Shown here piece by piece: positions 30,547 to 38,695 of a DNA stretch of 64,000 bases. The first letter of the stretch is position 1. Each line of letters begins with the position of its first letter. The stretch is from an uncultured Bacteroidia bacterium. GTDB taxonomy: Bacteria > Bacteroidota > Bacteroidia > Bacteroidales > F082. The DNA is taken from positions 1 through 64,000 of the forward strand of contig CACZZO010000002.1 in the NCBI GenBank assembly GCA_902785755.1, given 5' to 3'. The notes under the pieces were generated by a model. It worked only from the letters and a program-made list of their open reading frames with translations, had not been told where the DNA came from and searched no databases. A program made the translations under genes and the position numbers.

Positions 30547-33420
30547 ATGGCAGAAAAAACAATCACCTGGTACAGTAAACTCAAGGAGGATATCAACGGG
30601 CAAATAAAGCAGAATGGCAGGCGTGAGATTACAGGCGCGAAGCTGAACAGCGTGCTCAACAAAATGGTGGACGCACTGGGGAAGAATATGACCTTTGGCG
30701 GTGTGGTGAGTCCGGCAACGGTGATCGACAACACCGATGACAATCCGGTATTCTACCTCGCGTTGGAGGCGGGCAACTACCCCTATTGCGGAAACATCGT
30801 GGTAGACCAAGGACAAATAGCATTCCTGTTTCGCGACGCGAACAACATCTGGAATCAAGCCTCGTGGAACGCCCCGGACGAGAACTTCACCACGGAAGAA
30901 AAGACAAAGCTGCAAGGCTTGCCAACGGTGGAGGAACTGAGAGAGGCCCTTGGCGCAAAGGCCAATGCGCCCGAAAGCAAACCCGGAAGCGACAACCTGG
31001 CCAGCTTCGACGAGGACGGCAACCTGAAGGACAGCGGCGTGTCAATCCCCGTGCCGACCGAGGAAGAAAAAGAGCATGTGCTGTCATCGGGAGAGACCGG
31101 GCTGGAGTGGGTGCCGAAGCCTGCCGATGGCGATGATGCCTATGGTGTGTATGTAAAGGAATACAAGGAAGAGCATGGAGGCTCTACTGATGGCATGTTG
31201 ACAAGACCGCAATGGCTTGCCTCACTTAAAGGTGATAAAGGAGATACAGGACACAATCCAAACTTAGGCAGTTATAGGTTAGTTGACGGTGATATAACTC
31301 CAGAACCGCCACAGCCAACGAAAATTGGAGACTACATAGTTGTGATTGACGATGGTAAGGCTTTTAAATATATTTGGGATGATTCTTTGTCAGATTGGGT
31401 TAATTCTGAAGTCGAAGCAGGTTCGCAATTCTCTACAGGTGAATATATCGAGCAAGTTGGAATTGACAATGAGCCTACTGAGAAAAGTGATAATCTTGTC
31501 AAAAGTAGTGGAGTTGCAGAGATATATGGAGTTTATTATGAGGAAAATCCTGAATACATGAGAGTTGTTACAGACGAGGATTTAAATATAATAGCTGGTG
31601 TAAAGAAAGACGGCACTGTCTTTGCAAAAAAGAGAATTGAGGCTCCGAATCTTAATATGGATGAAAAGGTTGACAAAGAGGAGGGAAAGAGTCTTATAGA
31701 CGAGGATTATGCCGATATGGTAGAATGTGTTGATAATCCTGAATGGCTGTTCGTTGAACTTGACGAAAACAACAATATAATAAGAGGTATTAAAAAAGAT
31801 GGCTCTATATATGAAGTCGGTAAAAAAGAAAGCAAGCTGTCACTTAACATCAAATTGGAAGAAGGTGTTATAGGAAATACAGGAATAGAAAGTTATAGAT
31901 ATTCTGAGTTTTCGTCAGGCAAGAGAAGTGCATATTACATAAATCTTGATGGATGTAAAAATATATCATTTGACCAAAATTGCAAGGTGTATAAGTATGG
32001 AGATAGCCATTCTTATACTGGTTTTATAAATGCTATTGCAAACTCAAATGTTTCTGTATCTAACTGCAAATATATCAGGATTGGATGCGAAAACACTGTC
32101 AACCGTATAAGTGTCCATTATTCCGATAGTTATGATGTGCATGAGGAGAAAAGAGTTCAGATGAACCAAGATTTCGATAGGGTCACATTCCGTGTAGATT
32201 CAAACATATTTACATCCTCTTTACTAATGTTGCCACCGAATTATACTGCAACAGGCAAGAAAGTGCCTCTGATTTTATGGGACAACGGCGATGGAAACTA
32301 TATTAACTGGAATGAATATAATATAGGTGGTAACAAGAATGGCCCCAAAACAGGCCTTGAATACTTGAGAGATTCAGGATTCGCAGTGCTTGAGATATAC
32401 AGCTGGGGCAGCTTTTACTATCAAGGAAACAATGAATATTACTACGGATGCGGAAACAGAGGGGCGATGCCTATACCTACTCATATCAAGACACATAATG
32501 CAGGTGTTCAATATATATGTGACAGGTATAATATTGACATTGAAAATGTGTTCCATTTATCTAAATCAGGCAGTGGCAAACTTGCGCTTTACTACGCACT
32601 TGAGAAGCCTGAATTTGGGCTTAAGTCAATATATGCGTTTGCTCCAGTCTTTGACGACCTGAATTTCGGTAGATGGGGATTTTCTGGTTATAGACGAGCA
32701 CTTTACGCAGAATTAAACCCTGAAGGCACGCAAGATCAACTTGAACAGTTCTTGAATGGATATGACGATACAGACACTGCAAATATTAATCATCATGGTT
32801 GGTATTTTAATAATAGAATAATGTACGGGCCCCATAATACTGGTGAAGATATGATACCAGAAGATGTTGCAAGCCATTTATTTGAAATCAACCAAGATTT
32901 CATAAGGAAAAACATCAGTAAATTTACAACTGTTTGCGTCAGTTGGATGAATCTCGTCGGTCAGACACCAGAGGAAAAATTCCAAGACACCCTTGATTGG
33001 GGCTATAAGTTTCATGTCACAGATAATGGCAACTGGGAAAATCATGAATCTCCAGATTCACAAGGAAACTATCCTATATACAATACAAACACAGACATAT
33101 ACAATAAGCACGACCTTACAATGATAAGCAACAGTCATATTCCAATTACAGTGCTTATGGCAAAGGACGACCAACAGACACCTTACTGGAGTGCGCTTGA
33201 AGTTGTCAACCAACTAAGGAATGGAGGAACTGACGCGACAATAGTTCCTCTTAAAATGGGCTCTCATAGCGGACATACTGCACCAGACTGGCACACAAAC
33301 GGAGATAACGCTGAAGAAAATGTCACCACAATTCTCGGTATTCATTATGATGGGGTGCCAATCGGATTTTACTATGCCTGTCAAGATATACAGAAGAGAT
33401 TTCTTTATATAAATGAATAA
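30547..33420 (+). CDS. Tail spike/receptor-binding protein with hydrolase-like C-terminus
   Basis: A 957-residue modular protein. Residues 1-190 are an attachment part (ITWYSKLKEDINGQ) with normal G+C; after about residue 200 the DNA turns markedly AT-rich. Residues about 225-420 hold a collagen-like GDKGDTG and two related repeats (NPEYMRVVTDEDLNIIAGVKKDG and NPEWLF...NNIIRGIKKDG, shown in part). Residues about 540-950 look like an alpha/beta hydrolase: a KSGSGK nucleophile-elbow candidate near 675, an acid in MAKDDQ and a His in GSHSGH. It may deacetylate or cleave host capsule. The exact reaction is inferred, not shown. Confidence 0.7.
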   Translation: MAEKTITWYSKLKEDINGQIKQNGRREITGAKLNSVLNKMVDALGKNMTFGGVVSPATVIDNTDDNPVFYLALEAGNYPYCGNIVVDQGQIAFLFRDANNIWNQASWNAPDENFTTEEKTKLQGLPTVEELREALGAKANAPESKPGSDNLASFDEDGNLKDSGVSIPVPTEEEKEHVLSSGETGLEWVPKPADGDDAYGVYVKEYKEEHGGSTDGMLTRPQWLASLKGDKGDTGHNPNLGSYRLVDGDITPEPPQPTKIGDYIVVIDDGKAFKYIWDDSLSDWVNSEVEAGSQFSTGEYIEQVGIDNEPTEKSDNLVKSSGVAEIYGVYYEENPEYMRVVTDEDLNIIAGVKKDGTVFAKKRIEAPNLNMDEKVDKEEGKSLIDEDYADMVECVDNPEWLFVELDENNNIIRGIKKDGSIYEVGKKESKLSLNIKLEEGVIGNTGIESYRYSEFSSGKRSAYYINLDGCKNISFDQNCKVYKYGDSHSYTGFINAIANSNVSVSNCKYIRIGCENTVNRISVHYSDSYDVHEEKRVQMNQDFDRVTFRVDSNIFTSSLLMLPPNYTATGKKVPLILWDNGDGNYINWNEYNIGGNKNGPKTGLEYLRDSGFAVLEIYSWGSFYYQGNNEYYYGCGNRGAMPIPTHIKTHNAGVQYICDRYNIDIENVFHLSKSGSGKLALYYALEKPEFGLKSIYAFAPVFDDLNFGRWGFSGYRRALYAELNPEGTQDQLEQFLNGYDDTDTANINHHGWYFNNRIMYGPHNTGEDMIPEDVASHLFEINQDFIRKNISKFTTVCVSWMNLVGQTPEEKFQDTLDWGYKFHVTDNGNWENHESPDSQGNYPIYNTNTDIYNKHDLTMISNSHIPITVLMAKDDQQTPYWSALEVVNQLRNGGTDATIVPLKMGSHSGHTAPDWHTNGDNAEENVTTILGIHYDGVPIGFYYACQDIQKRFLYINE

Positions 33421-33460
33421 CATTAATAACATAAATACTAACAAATAAAATAAAAACATT

Positions 33461-34414
33461 ATGAGTAATAATTGTTTAGTTACAAAATACAAAGGTTCGG
33501 TCAATATTGAGAACCCAGAGAAATTCGGTTATACCAAGATTCATATCGACCCTCATCCAAATCCAAGTGGAAATGTTGCATCAAAAATCACATTGGTATT
33601 TGACGAAGCGGTTGACTTGTTTATGGATAACATAACAGAAAATTGTCATTTCACAACATCAGATGGTAGTAATAATTTAGGAACTAAAAAAACAAATTTT
33701 ATAACAGGGAGTATATATATATCAGACGGTTCTTGTGATTTGTATATACCGAAGTATAATCATTTGACAGAAATTGAATTACTATCAACTGCAAATAAAA
33801 GAGCTGTAATTGATTTTGATAATTTTGTTTATTCTACAAAGTTAGTTTATCTTTCCTTATATCCTGCCGTATATGGCAGCAGCTATGCAAAAGATGTGAG
33901 TGGAGAACTTTCAAGTAGTATGCTTAAAGACACAATTAAAACTATACGACTTGGTGATAGTGGGAATTTAAGAGGAAACCTTACGGATATTGTAAAAACT
34001 AAATCATCACTGGAGATAGTAGATGTATGGAAATCACAGATGGAATTTGACATGAGTATCCTTGAGAATTACGGACAACAAATCAAGTATCTCGGTCTGC
34101 CAAACAATCTTACAAACGCAGATATAAAATATTTCGGATACACAAATTCAAATGTAGGTGGTGTGGGAGCGATAGCTTTTGAATTAGTCACAGGTACCCT
34201 TGAAAATCTTGCTTCTATCAGGGCGGAAAAAATTCAAGACTCAGGCGATATTTATATAAGGGCATATAATAGTTTTACGAATGTCACTTACAACGATACT
34301 CCAATAAATGAGATGTCTATAGATGGTAATGGTACTGTCTTGAAAGTGTCGTTTAATTCAAGCGGTATTATTACAGGACTTTTAAGAGTTTCTTCTATGC
34401 CTTCTGTTTCATAG
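33461..34414 (+). CDS. AT-rich repeat-like protein after the tail spike
   Basis: A 317-residue protein, AT-rich like the spike's C-terminus and probably acquired with it. Residues 100-230 show spaced leucine-rich units (LTEIELLSTANKRAV, LVYLSLYPAVYG, IKTIRLGDSGNLRG, LEIVDVWKSQ, IKYLGLPNNLTNADI) of the irregular BspA type, giving a curved binding surface. There is no signal peptide. It could be a second receptor-binding protein or a spike-tip adaptor. A 17-bp inverted repeat begins at its stop codon. Confidence 0.6.
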   Translation: MSNNCLVTKYKGSVNIENPEKFGYTKIHIDPHPNPSGNVASKITLVFDEAVDLFMDNITENCHFTTSDGSNNLGTKKTNFITGSIYISDGSCDLYIPKYNHLTEIELLSTANKRAVIDFDNFVYSTKLVYLSLYPAVYGSSYAKDVSGELSSSMLKDTIKTIRLGDSGNLRGNLTDIVKTKSSLEIVDVWKSQMEFDMSILENYGQQIKYLGLPNNLTNADIKYFGYTNSNVGGVGAIAFELVTGTLENLASIRAEKIQDSGDIYIRAYNSFTNVTYNDTPINEMSIDGNGTVLKVSFNSSGIITGLLRVSSMPSVS

Positions 34415-34463
34415 TGCAAGTATGATTTAAGTAATGGAATGGACTGAAATCATACTTGCACTA
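34412..34463. repeat. 17-bp perfect inverted repeat
   Basis: TAGTGCAAGTATGATTT (34412-34428) and its exact complement (34447-34463) around an 18-base loop, starting at the stop codon of the preceding gene. No T run follows, so it may not be a simple terminator. Confidence 0.75.
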
Positions 34464-34642
34464 TGACCGAAAGAAACGTGATAAACGGAGTTGCTGCATC
34501 TATGCTGTCACCCTTCATTGAGGGGTGGCAGTAGATGCTGGAAAAATAAATAGTTATGGAATGGACTGAGATACTTAACTACATCTTCGGAGGAACAAGC
34601 GTGAATGGTGTAGAATCTATAAGTCTATGTTTTAAGGCTTAG
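34434..34642 (+). pseudogene. Duplicated 5' ends of a small MEWTE protein gene
   Basis: Two copies of an initial segment coding MEWTEI lie at 34434 (10 codons, MEWTEIILAL, then stop) and 34556 (28 codons, MEWTEILNYIFGGTSVNGVES then SISLCFKA, stop at 34640). The shared 17 bases (GGAATGGACTGA core) point to duplication and decay of one gene. Many Bacteroides phages have a small coiled or membrane protein starting M-[DE]-W-T after the tail genes, so these may be remnants. Between and after them (34467-34741) I see no other gene. Confidence 0.4.
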
Positions 34643-34741
34643 TATAGCGTCCCGGCCAAGGCCGTCGGGCTAATCCGTTCAGACATATTCGACTCACAAG
34701 AGGCGGTTTCGTCTCATACTCACTGCTATCCCATGACGCGG
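34643..34741. other. Noncoding gap before the integrase
   Basis: Contains a short hairpin (CCCGGCC/GGCCGTCGGG, about 34650-34670) and no convincing ORF, tRNA or promoter. Confidence 0.4.
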
Positions 34742-35866
34742 TTAGAAGTGAATGACGGCGCATTTTCGGCGAATATCCTCGGCCTTTGACTTGCTGACAT
34801 ATTTTTGTGTCATTTCAAGACTATGGTGGTCGGCAAGTTCCTGGACCATCTTCGCCGGTGCCCCAGCCTCAAGCATTTCCGTGATGCCAGTGTCCTTTAG
34901 GCTGTAATACTTGTAACACATTGGCAGACCTAATGCTTTACGAATGTTTGACCATGTGCGCCCCGTGTCGCGCGTGGTCAACATTTTTGTTCCTGGTTGG
35001 TAGTTTGTGGAAAACAGGTATTGGTTTGACAATGCACTTTTGATGTGGTCGGCCATCAGAATGGCTATTTCCATCGGCATTGATATTTGCCGCTCACAGT
35101 GATTTTTTGCAACCTCAGCCGGTATGACGATAAGATTGTTTTTCATGCTGATGTATGAGACCTTCAGCATGAGCAACTCTTTTGGACGGATAAGGCAATG
35201 GTAGGTGAGGAGACAAATGAGCCAATACCCATCCATACCCTCACGATGTAGGTAGTTCATGACTTTTTCGCGCACCTCTGGAGGAATGACCGTCCTTGTC
35301 TTTTCATCCACACGCTTCAACTTGATGGAGGCAAATGGATTCTCCTTGGCCAATCCCTTATCCACGCAGAAGTTGAAGAACTGCCCCATGAAACGGATAT
35401 AGTTGTTGTAGGTCTTTGCGGACACATCACGATTTTCGATGAAAATCATGTACCGTTGTGCCGACTGCCTACAAAATTCATAGATGGGCTTGTCGGCCAT
35501 ATTATATAAGGTGCAAAATTCGAGGAAAGCTTTTGTCATGCTGTCATAACTTCTCAGGCTGTCAGGGCGAAGACCCGCATAGGACTTTTTATATAGCCGT
35601 ATAGCTTCGGCAACAGTGACAACTTTTGAAAAACCAGACTTTTCAATAATCGGATTCCAGCCCTCATATAGCTGCTTGTTGATTTGCTGCACCATCATCC
35701 GGCCATATTTCATCCGTTCCCGTTTGTCGCGGATATGGTTCAGCTTCATGCGCTGCCGTTCAAGCAGACCGGTGGAAGGATTCTTGGCGTAGAATACGAT
35801 AGTGGTGCTGGAAGCGTTGTCGTGAATTTCGGCAGGGCGAAAATCGACAAAGATTTGGGATGACAT
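34742..35866 (-). CDS. Tyrosine recombinase (integrase) with altered catalytic box
   Basis: A 374-residue site-specific recombinase that would integrate the element into tRNA-Ser. An N-terminal arm-binding part (1-90), a SAM-like core-binding domain (about 95-185) and the catalytic domain (190-374) are present. Active-site residues: Arg in CLIRPKELL, Lys in PAEVAKN, His in ADHHSLEMTQKY with the Tyr nucleophile in QKYVS. The usual HxLR box is YSLKD, so His and Arg are replaced by Tyr and Lys. Start 35866 was chosen over a frame that runs through its promoter and inverted repeat. It lies next to the tRNA, as normal for tRNA-targeting integrases. Confidence 0.88.
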   Translation of the reverse strand: MSSQIFVDFRPAEIHDNASSTTIVFYAKNPSTGLLERQRMKLNHIRDKRERMKYGRMMVQQINKQLYEGWNPIIEKSGFSKVVTVAEAIRLYKKSYAGLRPDSLRSYDSMTKAFLEFCTLYNMADKPIYEFCRQSAQRYMIFIENRDVSAKTYNNYIRFMGQFFNFCVDKGLAKENPFASIKLKRVDEKTRTVIPPEVREKVMNYLHREGMDGYWLICLLTYHCLIRPKELLMLKVSYISMKNNLIVIPAEVAKNHCERQISMPMEIAILMADHIKSALSNQYLFSTNYQPGTKMLTTRDTGRTWSNIRKALGLPMCYKYYSLKDTGITEMLEAGAPAKMVQELADHHSLEMTQKYVSKSKAEDIRRKCAVIHF

Positions 35867-35913
35867 TTTTTTTATTCCTTTCCATTTTTTCTCGCGAAAA
35901 TCCAGAAAAGAAT

Positions 35914-35988
35914 CAAAGTTACTGACCCGATTTTGGCACGGCAAGTTTTTGAAACCTTTGTAAATTACTGAATTTCAAAAACTTGCCG
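35914..35988 (-). promoter_or_regulatory. Integrase promoter overlapped by a 16-bp inverted repeat
   Basis: On the minus strand TAACTTTG (35921-35914) is preceded by TTG (35944-35942) with a 20-base spacer. The TTG lies in the arm CGGCAAGTTTTTGAAA (35939-35954), whose exact complement is at 35973-35988. Binding or cruciform formation there could control integrase synthesis. Confidence 0.55.
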
Positions 35989-35991
35989 AAA

Positions 35992-36016
35992 TTTTGCGGA
36001 GAGAAAGGGATTCGAA
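35992..36016. other. Right attachment site repeat at tRNA-Ser(CGA)
   Basis: Copy of the left att repeat (18039-18063), with one mismatch at base 22. It covers the 3' end of the tRNA and the T-arm, so integration left the tRNA intact. Confidence 0.85.
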
Positions 36017-36082
36017 CCCTTGGAACGCAAAGCGTTCAACGGTTTTCGAGACCGCCCCGATCGACCACTCCGGCATCTCTCC
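35997..36082 (-). tRNA. tRNA-Ser (anticodon CGA)
   Basis: 86 bases. Acceptor stem GGAGAGA pairs with TCTCTCC, discriminator G. The anticodon loop CTCGAAA gives CGA; the long variable arm (GAACGCTTTGCGTTC) marks a class II serine tRNA; the T-arm contains GGTTCGAATCC. CCA is not encoded. Its 3' end is the element's integration site. Confidence 0.95.
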
Positions 36083-36138
36083 TTGCTGCCTCATTCGGCA
36101 GGGTCTTTCATTCTAAAGGCGACTCTCAGCCGCCCTTG

Positions 36139-36223
36139 CGGAGACAGAGGGATTCGAACCCCCGAAGCCTTTCGGCTTAACGGTTTTCAAGACCGCCGCT
36201 ATCGACCACTCAGCCATATCTCC
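36139..36223 (-). tRNA. tRNA-Ser (anticodon TGA)
   Basis: 85 bases. Acceptor GGAGATA pairs with TGTCTCC with one G-T pair, anticodon loop CTTGAAA (TGA), long variable arm (AGCCGAAAGGCT) and T-arm GGTTCGAATCC. It lies 56 bases upstream of tRNA-Ser(CGA) on the same strand, so the two are probably cotranscribed. Confidence 0.95.
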
Positions 36224-36297
36224 GCTGCAAAAGTACGACATTTTTCAATCGGTTGAGAATTTTCCCGAAAAAAAATTCCTATTTGCCGCGAAAACAT

Positions 36298-36305
36298 TAT
36301 CTTTG
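36298..36305 (+). promoter_or_regulatory. -7 box of the GWxTD gene promoter
   Basis: TATCTTTG matches TAnnTTTG 21 bases before the start codon. Confidence 0.45.
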
Positions 36306-36326
36306 CAACATGAAATATTGTTTGCT

Positions 36327-37805
36327 ATGAAAAGAATTATTGTTGTTATCTTGCTCATTCTGTTGGCTTTTGGCGGCAACGCACAGGTGAAAGCCAAGCG
36401 ACTGAAGTCCTACCTCTCAACGACGGCCTATTGCGTCCCAGGGATGACACCTTATCTGGAAAACGCCATTGCTTTCGACTGCCGGTCGGCGCTTTACAAG
36501 GAATTTGAGCCTGGAAAGTTCAAGGCGACGGTTGAAATCCAGACTGTTTTCCGCGACGGAGAAAAGATTTGCGCCTATTCCAAGATTGCCTTGGACAGCC
36601 CTGTGGTGACCGACACCGCGAACATTGACGGTGCCTTCATCGACCAGCAGCGTTTCTCCTTGCCTAACGGCGAGTATCAGTTGGAAATCGGCATTACCGA
36701 CATGAACAGTGGCGAGGCCCTGCCGTCGGAGAGTTTCACCGTGAAGGTGGATTTCCCGGAGGGGGTGCCGTCTATTTCTGACATATTGTTGTTCGATTCA
36801 TATTCAAAGGCCGAGAAACAAACCGCTTGCACCAAGAGCGGATTTGATTTCCTGCCGAGGGTTTATCCTTTCTATGGCGCTTCGGACGACAAGTTGAATT
36901 TCTATGTCGAGTTGTACAACAGCGACAAGTTGTATGATGAGGGCAAGTACCTCGTCAACTATTATATTGAGACTGTGGAGTCGTCGAGCCGGATGCAGAA
37001 CTACACTTTCAACAAGCGCAGCGATGTCAAGCAGGTGGATATTCTGCTTAACACCATAGATATCAAGGGTTTGCCTTCAGGCAACTACTACCTTGTCGTG
37101 GAGATGCGCGACCGTAGCAATGCCTTGATTTGCTCGAACAGTTGTTTCTTCCAACGCAGCAATCCGGGTGTGGGTTATGAATTGAACGACTTGGCGGGGG
37201 TCAACGTCACCAACACTTTTGTCGGTTTCATAACTGAGGTGGACACGCTTCGCCGCTACATCAGTTATCTCGACCCGATTTGTACCGAGTTAGAGCGCGA
37301 TTATTCCTCCAGCATCGTGAAAGGCGATGATGTGAAGACCATGCAGCAGTTCCTTTACAACTTCTGGTGCAAGCGCTCGCCGTTGAATCCGAAACAGGCT
37401 TTCGATGATTATTTGGCTGCCGTCAAGCGGGTCAACATGTCGTTTGGCACTACCGCGTTCCCTGGCTATCGCACCGACCGTGGCTATGTGTTCTTGAAAT
37501 ACGGCCAGCCCGACAAGATCATGGAAGTGCCTGATGAGCCAGCCGCCCGTCCCTATGCAATTTGGCACTATTATCAGGTGGCCAATCAGCGCGACAGGAA
37601 GTTCGTCTTTGTGGCGCCCGACCGCTCGACCAACGACTACCAGTTGATTCATTCCAACATGGTCGGCGAAGTCAACAACCCGCGTTGGCCGATGGAGATT
37701 TATCAAGGTGTTTATGGTCAGGGCTACTATCAGGGCGTCGACCAGACCGAATATGCGCGGAGTTGGGGCTCACATGCGGTTGATCTTTACAACAATCCGA
37801 GATAA
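36327..37805 (+). CDS. GWxTD domain-containing exported protein
   Basis: A 492-residue protein with a signal peptide ([20 protein letters not shown]). Residues 25-300 are beta-sandwich-like repeats; the C-terminal domain (about 330-490) matches GWxTD proteins: [16 protein letters not shown], then [17 protein letters not shown], then PYAIWHYY. The G-W motif itself is degenerate (PGYRTDRG). Function is unknown; the family is common in Bacteroidota and related phyla. It is followed after five bases by a lipid A acyltransferase and a glycosyltransferase in one apparent operon, suggesting an envelope role. Confidence 0.8.
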   Translation: MKRIIVVILLILLAFGGNAQVKAKRLKSYLSTTAYCVPGMTPYLENAIAFDCRSALYKEFEPGKFKATVEIQTVFRDGEKICAYSKIALDSPVVTDTANIDGAFIDQQRFSLPNGEYQLEIGITDMNSGEALPSESFTVKVDFPEGVPSISDILLFDSYSKAEKQTACTKSGFDFLPRVYPFYGASDDKLNFYVELYNSDKLYDEGKYLVNYYIETVESSSRMQNYTFNKRSDVKQVDILLNTIDIKGLPSGNYYLVVEMRDRSNALICSNSCFFQRSNPGVGYELNDLAGVNVTNTFVGFITEVDTLRRYISYLDPICTELERDYSSSIVKGDDVKTMQQFLYNFWCKRSPLNPKQAFDDYLAAVKRVNMSFGTTAFPGYRTDRGYVFLKYGQPDKIMEVPDEPAARPYAIWHYYQVANQRDRKFVFVAPDRSTNDYQLIHSNMVGEVNNPRWPMEIYQGVYGQGYYQGVDQTEYARSWGSHAVDLYNNPR

Positions 37806-37810
37806 GCCGT

Positions 37811-38695
37811 ATGGGAAAAGTCGGATATGCCATCGTGAAGTTGTGGGCCGATTTCATGTCGGTTCATCCGTTTTGGCTGCTTTACCTGAAGTCCGACTTC
37901 TATTTCTTTATGACCTACCATGTGTTTCGCTATCGCCGCAAAGTGGTCAGGGAGAATCTGTTGCGCTCATTTCCCGACAAGGATCTGAAGTCGATAAAAG
38001 CCATAGAGAAACGCTTTTACCTTAACTTGTGCGATTTGGTTGTGGAAGGTCCGAAATCGCTGCGCATGGATCCCAAGGGGTTTAGGTGTCGCATCCACTA
38101 CACCAACCCCGAAATGATAACCCGATTGCACGGACAGCACAAGAACGTGTTCTACGCCATCCCACATTCGGGCAATTGGGAATGGTTCGGGAAGTCGATG
38201 CCCGACCTTTCTGGGCATAATTGCTTGGCAGTTTACAAAAAGGTGAAAAGTCCTGCTTTTGAGCGGCTTATGATGTATTTGCGCACAAAGGATTGTGCCT
38301 TGGAGATGGTGGAGTCCAATTTTGCCTTGAAACGTTTGGCGCAACTTCGCGAAAGCCAAAATGCTGTGCTGATGGTGGCCGACCAAACCCCACGCGGCGT
38401 TGAATCGGACTATTGGACCGAGTTTTTGCATCAGGATACCTGCTGGTTCACGGGATTGGAGCGCATTGCCAAGATGCTCGACTATGCTGTGGTCTTCGTG
38501 GCCATGAAACGGCAGGGTAGGGGTCGCTATGAAGTGACTTTTGAATTGATAAGCGACAATCCGAAGGAAACCGAAAAAGGCTTCATCATGGAGCGGTATG
38601 TTCGCTGCGTGGAGCGTTTCATCGAGGCCAATCCCGACAATTGGCTGTGGTCGCACCGCCGTTGGAAACACCAGAGAAACAAGGCTGAAGCATGA
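37811..38695 (+). CDS. Lipid A biosynthesis acyltransferase (LpxL/HtrB family)
   Basis: A 294-residue late acyltransferase of lipid A synthesis at the inner membrane. The HX4(D/E) catalytic motif is present as HSGNWE at about residue 118; the conserved VADQTPRG follows near 195, and FTGLERIAKM near 220. An N-terminal hydrophobic helix (about 10-35) anchors it to the membrane. Bacteroidota lipid A is typically penta-acylated and uses few such enzymes. It overlaps the downstream glycosyltransferase by four bases (ATGA), so their translation is coupled. Confidence 0.9.
   Translation: MGKVGYAIVKLWADFMSVHPFWLLYLKSDFYFFMTYHVFRYRRKVVRENLLRSFPDKDLKSIKAIEKRFYLNLCDLVVEGPKSLRMDPKGFRCRIHYTNPEMITRLHGQHKNVFYAIPHSGNWEWFGKSMPDLSGHNCLAVYKKVKSPAFERLMMYLRTKDCALEMVESNFALKRLAQLRESQNAVLMVADQTPRGVESDYWTEFLHQDTCWFTGLERIAKMLDYAVVFVAMKRQGRGRYEVTFELISDNPKETEKGFIMERYVRCVERFIEANPDNWLWSHRRWKHQRNKAEA

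Larger units (their letters stand above)
18039..36016. mobile_element. Integrated element with phage tail module and no visible capsid genes
   Basis: About 18 kb between two near-identical 25-bp repeats, one of which is the 3' end of an intact tRNA-Ser gene. Gene order: two small minus-strand genes, HicAB, tail-completion-like genes, membrane proteins, tape measure, hub-like and tip proteins, tail spike, accessory protein, then the integrase next to the tRNA. I find no terminase, portal, major capsid, protease, replication or endolysin gene. It is either a degraded prophage reduced to its tail module, a tailocin-like cluster, or a satellite-type element supplying tails. Confidence 0.85.

Noticed and set aside
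34643..34741. tRNA-like gene near the integrase
   Set aside because: A short hairpin is present but no cloverleaf or T-arm consensus could be built.
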